DNA of 64,000 nt from Meles meles (lineage: Eukaryota > Chordata > Mammalia > Carnivora > Mustelidae). A program made the translations under genes and the position numbers. The stretch's first letter is position 1; each line of letters begins with the position of its first letter. The notes under the pieces were generated by a model. The model was not told the origin of the DNA. It saw only the letters and a list, made by a program, of their open reading frames with translations, and did no database searches. Of this stretch, positions 25,387 to 37,480 are shown in pieces. The stretch spans positions 62,781,155-62,845,154 of the forward strand of contig NC_060068.1 of the NCBI RefSeq assembly GCF_922984935.1, in the 5' to 3' direction.

Positions 25387-26345
25387 GGACAGGAACTGAA
25401 TAGGCCTTTTTCCAAAGAAGACATACAGATACCCAAGAGGTAGGTAGAAAGATGCTCACATCACTCATCACCAGGGAAATGCAAATCAAAGCCACAATGA
25501 GATATCGTCCCATACCTATTAGAATGGCTGACATCTAAAAGTCAAGAGAGAACAAGTGTTGACAAAGATGTGAAAAAAAGAGAACACTTGTGCCCTGTTG
25601 GTGGGAATGTAAACTGGTGCAGCTGCTATAGAAAACAGCAGAGAGTTTCCTCAAAATAGTAAAACTGGAACTACTTTATGATCCAGCAATACCAGCTCTG
25701 GGTATATGTCCAAAGGAAATGAAAACAGGATATTGAAAAGATATCTGCATTCCCATGTTTATTTCAGCATTATTCAGAATAGCCAAGATATGGAAACTAC
25801 CTGGATGTCTATCAGCAGACGAATGGATAAAAAAGTTGTGGTGTATTCAAACAACGGAATATTATTCAGCCACAAGAAAGAAGGAAATCCTGCCATTTGT
25901 GACAAATAGGAAGGACTTCGAGGGCATTATGTTAAGTGAGAGAAATCAGAGAAAAAGACAAATATTATATGATCTCACATATATGTGGAATCTAAAAAAA
26001 GCAAATTTGTAGACACACAGAGTAGAATGGTGGTTACCAGGGGCAGGGGGTGTAGAAATTGGGGAGATAGAGGTCAAACTTGTAGTTTCAAGATAGTAAG
26101 TTCTAGGGACCTAATGCACAGCATTGTATTATAGTTAACATTATTGCGTTACATACTTGAAAGGCGCTAAGAGACTGCCAATCTTTAATGTTCTCATCAC
26201 ACACACACACAAATGACAATTGTGTGACTTGATAGAGGTGTTAGCTACTGCTTGGTGGCCATAGGCCATATAAATATATGAAATCAACAGGTTGTACACC
26301 TGAAACTTACATAAATTTTTGTTAAATATATCTCCACAATGAAAA

Positions 26346-27724
26346 AGACCTATAAATCAAAGGCCTGACCCTGTAATAGAAAGAAGGAAAGAAAGAAGTA
26401 ATTGAGGTTCGACGCCATAAAGGGCGGCAGAGATGGTGACTATGTTTTCAGTGGTTCTGTTCTTTTTGTGCTTAGTAGAAAATTTTTCCTTTCTTATAAA
26501 TGGCAAGAGAATTCCGGGCTTAAAATTGAAAATAATTTACAAGATGAGTGTGGTTCATTTCTAATAGGCCTAATTTACCCCTGTAGCTTTAAATAAGTTA
26601 GTGTATGAATGAAAAAGTCTTACTTGGAAAATAATTATGAAACCTAATAAATTTGACTTTAAATTGGTCCGGTAGGAAAAATAATGGTCACTGTTTGAGG
26701 ACCCACTACTCTTCTATTACTCTCATGGGGTTTCAACCAGTACAGGGTTCTCAGTGTTCTTCAGATAAGCATTTGGGAACTTTCATTGTTTTCAGGGGGC
26801 GAGTGGCATGCAGCGGGTAGGAGGCAGGGGAAAGGAGAGGTAAAGAGGCAAAGTGAAATGGTAAGTACTATTACTGTTTTTCAAATTAAAAGCAGCCGAT
26901 TCCAGAAAACATTTTTGTACTTTAATGCCTTAAGCAGAGGAAAACATTTCAGTGTTATTTTTTAACTTCTTACTCACGTGTCTTCTACCTCCAGCTGACT
27001 TCGGAAGGAAGATGAAAGAACACGGGTCCCTTGCGGCCAAGAATTAAAGGACTCACTAGAACTTCTCTGAGACTCTACGCTTTCACCCACCCCTACTCCC
27101 TCTTCCTGTGCTCAACTAAACCCGAGCAAGAACATGGGGAGGACGTGGTTAGAAGGTGCAAACTAGCCCTGGGCTTTCGGAGGCGGGGGGACCTCAGATC
27201 CCAGACTGTTCATGCCGTACTAAATGTTAACACTGTGACACGCTTTGTTAATCCCATCCGTCCCCCTCCTTCTCCAACACTGCCTCATAAATACCATGGG
27301 TATGTGAGCTTTGTGGTAAGAAAGGTGGAGATTATTTTTAGAGAGACACCCCGCACCAGTAAATGTATCTAATAAACATTTCTATAACCAGTTTATTTCA
27401 TCTTTGGGGCATAGTTTCCCCTACAGTGAGAGAAACTGACCCACCCCTAGTGGCCAATTGATCTTAAATGAGAGTGAGAAAATTAAGGAGACATGGTGAG
27501 CTGGAGGTCCTTCTGGAGAAGAAAAACCACACATTCAAGGCAGGGGTCAAAAATTCAGACACTTGGAGAGGTCCAGGGGATAATGGGACTATATGAACCT
27601 ACCACAGTACCATGGTTAGGCAAAGATGTGCTGGCCAACAAGCCAATTCACATGTTTAAAAACAAATAAACCACCATGCTGGCTAAAATGAGAGACTACG
27701 TTCACTCCACCAAGATACCCATTT
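26346..27724. other. Intergenic DNA, no gene recognised
   Basis: The 113-codon frame at 27031-27372 has no recognised homology. Confidence 0.45.
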
Positions 27725-27744
27725 GGAAGCATTCCTTAACTTTT

Positions 27745-27869
27745 TTAAAATTTTTAAAATTTTTTGAAATCACACAGGGCCTGAACTCATGAGATCCAGA
27801 CCCTGAGATTAAGACCTGAGCTAAGATCAAGAGTTGGACACCCAACTGACTGAGCCACCCAGGAGCCCT
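27745..27869 (-). repeat. Degenerate Can-SINE fragment (-)
   Basis: ACACAGGGCCTGAACTCATG to GAGCCACCCAGGAGCCC, preceded by TTTTAAAATT tracts. Confidence 0.7.
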
Positions 27870-27884
27870 GGGATCATTCTTTTA

Positions 27885-28224
27885 TTTTTTTAAATTTAAT
27901 TAATTTTACTTACATTCAATTAATTAACATATAGCGTATTATTAGTTTTAGAGATAGAGTTCAGTGATTCATTTGTTGTATATAACACCCAGTGCTCATT
28001 ACATCATACAGCCTCTTTAATGTCAATCACCCAGCTACCCCCTTCCTCTGCTCCCCCTCATTCCAGCAGCCCTCAGTTTGTTTCCTGTGGTTAAGAGTCT
28101 CTTATGGTTTGTCTCCCTCTCTAGTTTCATCTTGTTTTATTTTTTCCTCTCTTCCCCTGTGATTCTCTGCCTTGTTTCTCAGATTCCACATATGAGTGAA
28201 ATCATGTAATTGTTTTTCTCTGAA
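27885..28224 (-). mobile_element. 5'-truncated LINE-1 (-), 3'UTR only
   Basis: TTAACATATAGCGTATTATT, CACCCAGTGCTCATTACATC and CTTGTTTTATTTTTTCC are reversed carnivore L1 3'UTR. TSD GGATCATTCTTTTA at 27871-27884 and, with one mismatch, 28225-28238. Confidence 0.88.
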
Positions 28225-28238
28225 GGATCATCCTTTTA

Positions 28239-29147
28239 AAGTAGTCCTATGTAAAAGGGATTAAAAGGAACCAGGTTCATTTGAACAAGATGAAGATCTT
28301 TGAGTTTTACTTGTTTCTTTTTGCTTTTCAAACAGATATTCAAAATAAACAAAGCTTAGAGAAAGGCCAGCCCTGGGAATAGATAGGAGTAATTCACAAC
28401 TTATTTGAAGTTTCCGAAAGTTCTCCCTGCCCAAATTCTCCTCCCCCACGGGTTTGCCGCAGCAAACTGGCCACATCACAGGCCACATCACTAGGCTCAG
28501 GGTGGAGGCCTGGAGGGGGTGGGCAGAGTCCCGGGAAGGACGTCACTTTCTCACAGTAGCTCCAAGAGCACACAGGTGAGTCTGGCAGATACTTAGCTGG
28601 AATGTAACTGACAGGCTACAGCAAAGTCATGAGACAAGTGAAAAGGTATCAGAATTTTGTGGAGCAAATCCAATTCAAAAGAAATTAAAATCTCTGGCCA
28701 GCCAGGAGCCCTGACAGCTTCAGAGCACAAAGGCTATGAGGCTGAGGAGTGAAGGAAAGCCAGGTGTCTGGCGGTGGGGAATGAGGGACACATCAGATGA
28801 CTGAAGTAAAGTCACTGAGTGTCTATTCTGTGTCAGGTACTGTATCTGGTGCTGGGGACCCAAAAATAAATAAGCTATGGGCCCATCTATCATGCAAGAC
28901 AGACTTGTAGCTAACACCAATATTTTATCAACTCTATGACTCATGTTTTTTCATAGCTAAACATCTCCAAAATTGATGGCATCTCACAATTTTTCTTGGC
29001 CGTAGGTTTTCCACCCCTTCTACAGTAGTACATAAAATAATTGCATTTGTTACAGAAGAAATATAGTAAATAGATTGTGACATATTACTACTGAATAGGA
29101 AGAACAATAGTTAAAATGTATTGTATAGATTATAGTGAACTATTGAA
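28239..29147. other. Intergenic DNA; small GC-richer patch with CRE and IRF-like words
   Basis: 28490-28600 holds GACGTCACTTTCTCAC (CRE half site next to reverse GAAAGTGA) and a CACAG|GTGAGT donor-like word at about 28573. A MIR-like stretch lies at 28800-28880. No gene. Confidence 0.4.
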
Positions 29148-29341
29148 AAAAAATTTTTAAGATTTTATTTATTTATTTGACAGAGAGAGACAGCAAGAGA
29201 GGGAACACAAGCAGGAGGAGAAGGAGAGGGAGATGCAGGCTGCCTCAGCAAGAAGCCCAGCAGAGGGTCCAATCCTTGGATCAGAGATCATGACCTGAGC
29301 CAACAGCAGACACTTAAGGACTGAGCCACCCAGGCACCCCT
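29148..29341 (-). repeat. Can-SINE (-)
   Basis: TTTTTAAGATTTTATTTATTTATTTGACAG to GAGCCACCCAGGCACCCC. Confidence 0.9.
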
Positions 29342-29539
29342 GTTAAAAGCTTTTAATTAGGGGAGTGACATGTAAAGTCTCTGTATCCCTTCTTCCCCTC
29401 CTCCTGCTTGCTCCTTGTCCTCTTATTCAATAACGTTTTGGAGCACATTCTATGGGTCCTGTTCTCTGTTATATCCCAGGGATTCAATGGTGAAAAAGAG
29501 ACATAACCATTAATCAACGGGCTCTAATTGGGATTTATA

Positions 29540-29850
29540 GCATACTTCATCGAATGGTAGCAGGATGACAGATTCTGCAGTTCACATGGAACATTTGTCG
29601 AGACAGACCACAGTCTGGACCATAAAACATACTTTACCAAACTTAAAAGAATAAATATCATACAAAATATGCTTTCAGACTACAATGGACTCAAACTAGA
29701 AACAAATCATAGAGACAGAGCCAGAAATCCCGAGGTAGCAGAAAACCAAATAACACACTTCTAAATAACACATAAGCCAAAGAAGATGTGTCAGAAGAAA
29801 TTAAAAGTATTTTGAACTAAATGAAAGTGAAATATATTTTTTTCTTTAAA
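29540..29850 (+). repeat. Old L1M ORF2 fragment (+)
   Basis: ACCATAAAACATACTTTACC, TACAATGGACTCAAACTAG and AACACACTTCTAAATAACAC match the typical order of old L1 ORF2. Confidence 0.65.
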
Positions 29851-30153
29851 ACATAGGAACCCCTTGCCAGCGATGACAGAGCTAAGGCATGACTGGGTTG
29901 TGGGAGATGTTGGGAAATTTGAGGGGGATTAGACAGTGGAACTATTCTGGTTTCTCAGAGGGCTAGACTCGTTTGGTACCTATATCTTCTCTTGCCCTCA
30001 GAGAGATAAAGCAGGGGCATCTGAGAGTTGGAGGAATTGGCCTAAGCTAGGAGAAGCAGGAGTTAGGGGGACTCAGACAGCTAGAAGAGCATGTATGAAG
30101 TCATGGGGTTGGAAGAAAAACAACACACTAGAAAAAAATAAAAGGCTAGTATG

Positions 30154-30362
30154 CAGGTGCCTGGGTGGCTCAGTGGGTTAAGCATCTGCCTTCGGCTTAG
30201 GTCATGATCCCAGAGTCCTGGGAGCAAGTCCTGCATCAGTGGGGAGCCTGCTTCTCCCTCTCCTTCTGCCTGTCATTCTGCCTACTCGTACTCTCCATCT
30301 CTCCGTCAAATAAATAAATAAAATCTTTAAAAATAAAAAAAAAAAAAAACAAAAAATAAACT
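30154..30362 (+). repeat. Can-SINE (+)
   Basis: AGGTGCCTGGGTGGCTCAG to AATAAATAAAATC plus a complex A-rich tail. TSD about AAAGGCTAGTATG at 30141-30153 and AAAAGCTAGTATG at 30364-30376. Confidence 0.92.
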
Positions 30363-30376
30363 AAAAAGCTAGTATG

Positions 30377-31689
30377 GCTAAAGTGCAGAGAGGATGGTGG
30401 GAAATGAGGCGCTTGAGGTTTCGGTGGAGGAAAGGACAACAGATGATGGGAGGAAGCGGGTCTCATCTAACAGGGGAAAAAGAAACAGGGAAAGGCCCTA
30501 CCAACTCCCATAGCAGCCACTGTCGGGCTTCCCTCCTTAATGTGAGCTACCTCCTGATTTGGGTGGGTGGGTGCATTAAGGTGGGGTGGTTAGTGAGAGA
30601 AGGGCCAGTGCCAAGAAGGACTCTTTTCAAGGGAAATGTCCCCAGAAAGTGGGTCTGTTGGAGTGAGAATTTCATCATCTGCCTGGCTTGGGGAGTCTAG
30701 GGAAAGGAGTCTTCCATGAGCAGGCTTTGATTTTTGTGTAGGAGTTCCTGTCCAGGGCAAGATGCTTCGACATCGACTTGAACCTGAGTCTCATCCTCTT
30801 GGAGGACATTGGAAAGGGTGGGATTTTCTGTCTGTGGGATTTTCTGTATGTAGATTTACTGAAGGAAGATAGTGAAAGAAAATTAAAGCATTAATTTGTG
30901 TGTTTTTCTCCCTGTCTTGTTGAGTCCTCTATCTCAAGCAGATAACTGAGTTTTTAATATACCTCTTTGAGGGTCATTTCTGTGCCCTAAAGCAGAACTT
31001 GCTCAAAAGCAACATCTGACTGTGTGCAAAGCCAAATATTTGGGTGACTCAGTGGGGGGTGAAGGAAAGTGAAAATAGCAAGAGGTATTTTTGAATTCTC
31101 AACCTAGGTCAAGGTGAAGGTGTGTACATCCCAAAGATAGAAGGAACAAGTGTACTGCTAGGTAACGATGTCCCTGGGGAGGCCCCAAGATCTCAGAGAG
31201 GCTGAGCACATCTTGCATTCGGGAAGGAGCACCTAGGGCCAAAGCTATCTCTGAACCAGCAAGGCTGGAAAAGCAGATACCCTTGACTTGAAGCTGAAGA
31301 AGTGTCTCCATGGTAACCAGTAAAACCCAAGACCCGGGGCTATTTTGGCAGTGCTTAAGGCCTTAGGACCATGGTTGTGCCCTAGGGGAAAGGGTGAAAT
31401 GAAGCCCGTAATAATTGAGACTGGATATCCCAACAATCTAGTGGGATGAAATCTTAAGGTAGAATTCGTTAATTTAAATACAATTTTAAAATGTGTTAAA
31501 TTTTGCACACTTAAGTGAGGGACTAAGAGTCTTGTCTATTTGAAGGAGACAACTTTGCCTGGTGTGTGGAATGCTCTGGAAGGAGGCAAGCCAGAAAGGA
31601 GGAGAATTTGGAGGCCGTTGTAGTATCTAGGCAAGAAATCGTGTGACCTTGGATTAGGGTGATGGGAGTAGACCTTTGGGGAGAGGTAA
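30377..31689. other. Intergenic DNA, no gene recognised
   Basis: Open frames on both strands are short and show no family features. Confidence 0.45.
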
Positions 31690-32460
31690 GGTAAGAAGTG
31701 GTGTCAAAATTTCTTGGTACCTGTGATGGATAGACACCTGAGGTGACCCCCCTGATCCCTGCCTCCTAGTATCTATGTCCCTGTGTGATCCCCTGCCTGA
31801 GAGTCTGGGCAGGAGCTCCCACTTGATTCTAACTAATAGAATGTAGCAAAGGTGCTGGGATGTGTATGATCTTGTGATTGTGTTACTTATGAGTATAAAG
31901 CGCACCTTGATTGAGTTGCTCCCTGCCTTGCTGGCTTTGAGAAGGTAGACAGCCATGCTGGGGGACCCTACGTGGTAAAGAACTGCAGGTGTTCCCTGGG
32001 AGATGAGGACAGCCTTCAGTCAACAGCCCCAAGAAACTGATGAGCTCAGTTCTAGAAACTAAAGGAACTGAATTCCTCAACAGCCTGAGTGTGCTTGGAA
32101 GCAGATCCTTCCTTAGTCAAGCCTTAGATGAGACCACAGTCTTGGATGACATCTTTTTCTTTTTAAGAGGCAGAGAGGGGAAGGTGGGAAGGGACAGAGA
32201 GAGAATTCCAGCAGACTCCATGCCCATCTCGAAGTCCAACACGGGGCTCAATCCCACCACCCTGGGATCACAACCTGAGCCGAAATCAAGAATCAGACGC
32301 TTAACCTACTGAGCCACCCAGGTGCCCCCGGATGACATCGTAAATACCATCTTGTGAGACCCTTAGCAGAGGACCCAAATAGGCTGTGCCTCTAAGCCAC
32401 ACCCCCAGAAACTGTGAAGCAATAAATATGTCTTGTTTCCAGCGACTAAATTGTTATATA
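31690..32460 (+). repeat. MaLR (MLT1-like) LTR, interrupted by a SINE
   Basis: The start resembles TGATGGATAGACACCTGAGGTG ... TGCCTCCTAGTATC and the end AAACTGTGAAGCAATAAATATG, the polyadenylation region typical of mammalian MaLR LTRs. Family name from memory. Confidence 0.5.
32154..32329 (-). repeat. Can-SINE (-) in the MaLR-like LTR
   Basis: TTTTTCTTTTTAAGAGGCAG to GAGCCACCCAGGTGCCCCC. TSD GGATGACATC at 32144-32153 and 32330-32339. Confidence 0.92.
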
Positions 32461-32538
32461 GCATAGCACGGCATGATACCCTGTCTCTTCCCACTCACAG
32501 GCAAATCTAAAGGTCTATATAAGAAATCAATACCTTCT

Positions 32539-32683
32539 TTTTTAAAAAAATTAACATATAATGTATTATTAGCCCCAGGGGTACAGGTCTGTGAATCACC
32601 AGGTTTACACGCTTCACAGCACTCACCATAGCACTTACCCTCCCCAATGTCCATAACCCAACCACCCTCTCCTCCCCACTCCC
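32539..32683 (-). mobile_element. Very short LINE-1 (-), 145 bp of 3'UTR
   Basis: TTAACATATAATGTATTATT to CACCCTCTCCTCCCCACTCC. TSD AAGAAATCAATACCTTCT at 32521-32538 and, one mismatch, 32684-32701. A severely 5'-truncated L1. Confidence 0.92.
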
Positions 32684-32947
32684 AAGAAATCAGTACCTTC
32701 TATTCACACACTTTCTCAGCTTGTTTTTCTGGCTGAATCTAGTTGTAGCCGCTATGCTTGGATTTCTGTTTTGTTCTAGTTGGAATGATACCTTCTCAGG
32801 ACTTTATTTAGGTTTCTGATCCCATGTTTTTACTGGACAATGTTTTTGATTCTGCGTCCCTCCCTGTTCCCTCCTTATACCCCTGACCCCTCGCTACCCA
32901 CAAACTCTCCCCTTCTCCCATCATAGTAATTGCTTTCTTTTTTTTTC

Positions 32948-33136
32948 TTTTAAAGATTTTTATTTATTTGAGAGAGTGTATGGGGAAAGGGAGAGAGAAT
33001 CCTCAAGCAGATTCCCCAATGAGTGCAGAGCCCCAACGTGGGGCCAACATGGGGCTCGATCCCACCATCCTGAGATCATAACTTGAGCCCAAACTAAGAG
33101 TCAGATGCTTAACCAACCATGCCCCCAGGCGGCCCT
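32948..33136 (-). repeat. Can-SINE (-), degenerate
   Basis: TTTTAAAGATTTTTATTTATTTGAGAG to GCCCCCAGGCGGCCC. Confidence 0.8.
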
Positions 33137-33479
33137 GGGTGGTAGCTTAGACAGGTGACAGTATAGAAACCAGACTGAAGAAGAGGAAGTTAGCAGTTAC
33201 AGTACTAGTTAAGAGGGTATTTATAATAGCACAGGTGAGATGACTGGAGGCAATTGGAACGAAGAGGAAGAGAAGGATTCCAGACACCCTTTGGAAGTAA
33301 TATTGACAGGCCCGGGGAAGGTTGAGGGGTAAAGGAGCAGAGGTCCAAGATGATAATGTGTTAATGGCTCACAGCTCGGGTGACTAGATTGAAGGCAAGA
33401 TCTTAACTGCACTTGCGATGAGGGAGCAGGAGGCTGGCTGAGGACAAAGCAAAAGCTGGCACCTTGCACCCCTCGGTAA

Positions 33480-33890
33480 TATGTGTGACATTCCTCAGGC
33501 ACCCCTGACCACCATGAATGAGAAACAAATAGTTAACTTGCAGAGATTACAATCCTGCAAGACAGAAATCTCCCAACTATCTTGATGTTAATGGCTTGCC
33601 AAAAGGCCACATTGATCAAACCAGAAGACCTCCAGGATACTCCTGGCACCTTGTAGGCCCTCTTTAGCATATGAAAACTCCGTTGAAACTTCCCTTTCCC
33701 TCACCTTCCCCCAACCGCGGGGTACGTAACCTGTAACCTGCCATCCCTCACAACCCGGGGCAGCAGCTCTTTCTGCCCACGGGTCCAGTCCCCGTGCTTT
33801 AATAAACCACCATTTTGCACCAAAGATGTCTCAAGAATTCTTTCTTGGTCATCGGCTCCGGACCTCAGCCCACCGAACCTCACCTAGGTT
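33480..33890 (+). mobile_element. Solo LTR of an endogenous retrovirus (ERV1-like)
   Basis: The left part starts near TGTGACATTCCTCAGG. A TTTAATAAACC polyadenylation signal lies at about 33798, followed by a U5-like segment (TCTCAAGAATTCTTTC) ending near CGAACCTCA. This order (U3, AATAAA, U5, CA end) is typical of a class I LTR. No internal retroviral sequence flanks it. Exact ends and TSD not resolved. Confidence 0.55.
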
Positions 33891-34800
33891 CTAGAACTTC
33901 ATCACTTGGAAATTCTGCCCCTCAGTGATCCCTTGTAAACCAAGATGTCAGGCAAGTTAACCTACACTAGGAGAGGTCTGAGAAGCAGAAGCACTTCATC
34001 TCTAGACTTCATCGTGGTTCCACCAGTAACCTGGCTCTGTCACTGCCTCGCTGTATAGCCCAGCAGTAACTTACCTTACAGAGCCTCTGTTTTTCTCACC
34101 GAGATGATAACAGAACATCCCCTAGAGCGTTCCTGAGAATTGAATGATGCATTTCATCTGAAGCGTTTGGCACAGCGCTCAGCGCACAGGAAATGCTCAA
34201 AACGCACCAGTGTTTATTACTGAGATGTGCTGCCTTTGGCCACTCATGCTTTTACCAGTTTCAGGTTTCCTCCTGCTTTGGGAGCTCCTTTCTGAACTCT
34301 ATGCCTCATCTCCCCGTTTTCACGGAGCTCCTGGGTAGGTTTTGCTTTTTCTTGCTTTCACTTTGGGACTCATCTACGCTCAGGATATGATCGGGAATCC
34401 TTCAGCCCCTTTTTCCCCTCAGGTTTCGGCTGGGCCCAAGGGACCGAATGCCCAGGCCTGCTTTCCTTCTAGATCTGCCAGCAGAGACGTCTGTACAGCA
34501 GATTTTTGCCAGACTTTGCAGGACTGCAATTTTAAATACATCCGAGTACATATTCTCTCCTGTAAAATGCAGTAAAGTGAGTTTTAAAGCTTTGCGACAG
34601 CTTCAAGCTCCTTCATGAAATCTTAGAAATGCAGCTTCAGTTTTGTTTGTTTGTTTGTTTGTTTGAGATTTTTGCCACTTCAGAAATTGACCATGCCTGT
34701 GATGACGAACAGAGAACAACAGGATTGGACAGGGGTGTGGATTCTGCCTGGTTGGTTGGGCAGGTCCACTCAAGGATCAAGAGGCTCCTCCTCTCACATC
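33891..34800. other. Intergenic DNA with a MIR
   Basis: 34020-34210 reads as MIR (CTGGCTCTGTCACTGCCTCG ... AGCCTCTGTTTTTCTCACC ... GAAATGCTCAAAACG). No gene. Confidence 0.5.
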
Positions 34801-34815
34801 AGGCCAATATAATTC

Positions 34816-35030
34816 TTTTTTTTTTTTTTAAGAATATTGAATTTTTTAAATAAAGATTTTATTTATTTGACAGAGAGAAATCACAAGTAGGCAGAGAGGC
34901 AGGCAGAGAGAGAGGAGGAAGCAGGCTCCCTGCGAGCAGAGAGACCCATGCGGAACTCAATCCCAGGACCCTGGGATCATGACCTGAGCCGAAGGCAGAG
35001 GCTTAACCCACTGAGCCACCCAGGCGCCCC
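34816..35030 (-). repeat. Can-SINE (-), mustelid-like, with a short extra 3' segment
   Basis: Body about 34850-35030, ending GAGCCACCCAGGCGCCCC. An extra AAGAATATTGAATTTTTTAA lies between body and outer T-run. Exact TSD AGGCCAATATAATTC at 34801-34815 and 35031-35045. Confidence 0.93.
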
Positions 35031-35045
35031 AGGCCAATATAATTC

Positions 35046-37274
35046 CAATGCATGCCTCAGGGAAATTACAAACGACTCAAGTTCTAGATATGGAGTCCTC
35101 CCCCAGAGAGTTAAAACGGTGAATAGTAAATCCACGGCTGATGAAATTCTATTATGTGTACATTTTTTTGCTGATGTCCTGGAAGGCAACGATATCACTC
35201 ACAGAATATGACAAGACTGTGCTGAATGCGCACAGTGTTTAGAAAGGGGGATGTTAATCAATCCTCAGAACACACCCCTGATTTAAAACATCGTTGTGAA
35301 TGATTATTTTGTAAGCCATATTTCTAAATGCTGATCTGATCTGGTCTTGCTGTGTCTGAAAAGACTGATTCTGGGGCAGGTTTTTTGCCATTCAAATTTA
35401 CAGTAGAACTGAGCCTTGAGGACACTGAAAGGCAAGTAAAAGAAATACACTTGAGTGTTAATGGTAGGAAAAGTTTCTGATTCCCCTTTATCCCTCTCTG
35501 TTACGCGCGCGCGCGCACACACACGTCCATCCCACTTAACAAAGCCTGACCCATGGAGCCATAGGCTCTCCTCCCTTCCTGGTATCACAGTCCTTTTCCT
35601 TTGGTTGCTCCCCATCACCAGTGAAATTTCTGGGGCTCTCCAGACTATCCAGCAGTCAATTGTAGAGAAGATGTGATGATTCTGCTTCGCAGCTTTATCA
35701 AGGAGTCTGTCGAAAAATGGAGTGGACCTTAGGGGGTGCTTATCTGAAATTGAGGGACATTATCAAAATTACTTAAATCAAGTTGGTTGATGTAAAATGT
35801 AGTTCAGGTTTAGGCTTCATTGGAATCTAGGTCAGTCAGCTTCAAACAATGTATGGGAAGAGAAGGAAAAAAAAAAAAAATCTCATGTGTCCCATGGGAC
35901 ACAAAGGACACCACCTTCCACTAAGTGACTAGTGGAGTTAGTGGGTTATAAAATTGAGACTGTGATTTGTTACCTCTCTTAAAATCGCATGCCGCTGATA
36001 GCCAGTTCAATAAGTTTTAATCCAAAAAAAGCTGGTTTGTTGGAAGTTTGCTGGATGGCGCAAAGGCCTGAAGAACTAGCCTCAGGAAGGAGGCAGCTTC
36101 AGGCCTTGAGGGTGAGATCAGAAAATATGTACAACAAAGGGGTCTCACAAACTCTGCCTCTTATTTCTTTTTGTCCTATTTGGTATGGGGTTCATTTTCT
36201 TAGGCATTGTCCCAGTGGAAATTTGACCCTGTTAAGTCCAAGGCCATATTCTTCCAGCACTGGGATCACAAAAAAAAAAAAAAAAAAAAAAAGATAAAAG
36301 AGGTTTCTCTGCCAGCATCAGCCAGAACAATGCTGGGCAAGGCCTCTTATTGCCCTGGCTTTTGTCACGTGCCAGTCCTTGTGAGACAGGGAAATGGAAG
36401 GGACTCCATGAAGAACTCCTCATTTTTTCCCCTCCTTTTCCTGCTTCTTTTTTTTGCTAGGACCTACACCCCCACCTTACATATGACTTATAGTAGAGTG
36501 AATGTAGGTCCTCCCTAAAAAGGCCAAGGAGTTAATGAATTTTTTTTTTTTTTTTTTGGACTCTTCCATCACAATAGATAACATCTGAGGGGTGATCACT
36601 TGAGGTCATCCTGTATGTTTTCCAGACATCTTGACGCCAAGACCCCTGGCTTCAGGGCCCAAGTGATTTATGGAAAACACTTGAACATTCACCGTTGTTT
36701 TGACCAATTCCTAGATGCCTAGAGGACATGCATACCAGATCACAGTTCTCAGTAAAATCCCCAGACCCAACAAAAGACCCAGTTTCCCAGACGTTCTATC
36801 TCTAGTTTCCCTACATCTTCAGTAAATTCTGCTCTCACTTCCTCTTGGCTTCTGTTTAATTTCTAACCTGCATGAAGCCAAGGACCATCTTGGGTCCTGT
36901 GGGACCCCCTCTGGGTTCTCAGACCCAGCCAGTCTATGTCACTTGGGCTAATCACTGTGGCCAGAGAATAGGGTGCTCTGTTCGTCTTAGACTGAGATTG
37001 AGTTATGAAACTGTGCATTTTCCAGGAACAGAAGAACACATGCTGAACAGACAAAAGTGGGGAGAAAAGCCCCTAGAGACATTCAGAGATAATAAATCAT
37101 AACTTGATGCTTGGCAGTGTGTTTATGTCACAGAGGTGAATATTCATCATTTACCTAAGCGCCCCATGCCTCTCATTAGATTTACAATCAATTTTCCAAT
37201 CATTATTTTTTTGTCCATAAAGACATTCAAAATTTCTTGAGATCTCCTTATAATTTTTTTATTTGTTCAGTTTC
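35046..37274. other. Intergenic DNA, homopolymer tracts, no gene recognised
   Basis: A-runs at about 35867-35880 and 36269-36292, T-run at 36540-36557. Open frames are short. Confidence 0.45.
35503..35526. repeat. Alternating purine-pyrimidine (CG)n(CA)n tract
   Basis: About 24 bp of perfect alternation, CG steps followed by CA steps, a sequence type that readily adopts Z-DNA. Confidence 0.85.
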
Positions 37275-37467
37275 TTTTTTTAAAAAAATATTTTATTTAT
37301 TTATTTGACAGAGAGAGAGGGAGAACAAGCAGGGGAGCAGCAGGAGAGGGAGAAGCAGGCTCTCTGCTGTACAGGGAGCCGGACATGGGGCTCGATTCCA
37401 GAACCCTGGGATCATGACCTGAGTCAAAGGCAGCCACTTAACTCACTGAGCCACCCAGGTGCCCCTG
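37275..37467 (-). repeat. Can-SINE (-)
   Basis: TTTTTTTAAAAAAATATTTTATTTATTTATTTG to GAGCCACCCAGGTGCCCC. TSD TTTGTTCAGTTTC at 37262-37274 and 37468-37480. Confidence 0.93.
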
Positions 37468-37480
37468 TTTGTTCAGTTTC

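Larger units (their letters stand above)
23535..26345 (+). mobile_element. LINE-1 (+), 5'-truncated, ORF2 to 3'UTR
   Basis: Decayed ORF2 from the RT region (TAGATGCAGAAAAAGCATTTGACAG at about 23565; FADD-box region TTTGCAGATGATATGATC at 23857-23874) to the C-terminus at about 25755-26010 (LSADEWIKKLW, TEYYSATRKKEILPF), then an old-style 3'UTR (26020-26345). Two SINEs interrupt it. Multiple frameshifts. Confidence 0.88.

Noticed and set aside
27031..27372. 113-codon plus frame
   Set aside because: Low-complexity-free but unsupported; nothing recognised and no flanking exon structure.
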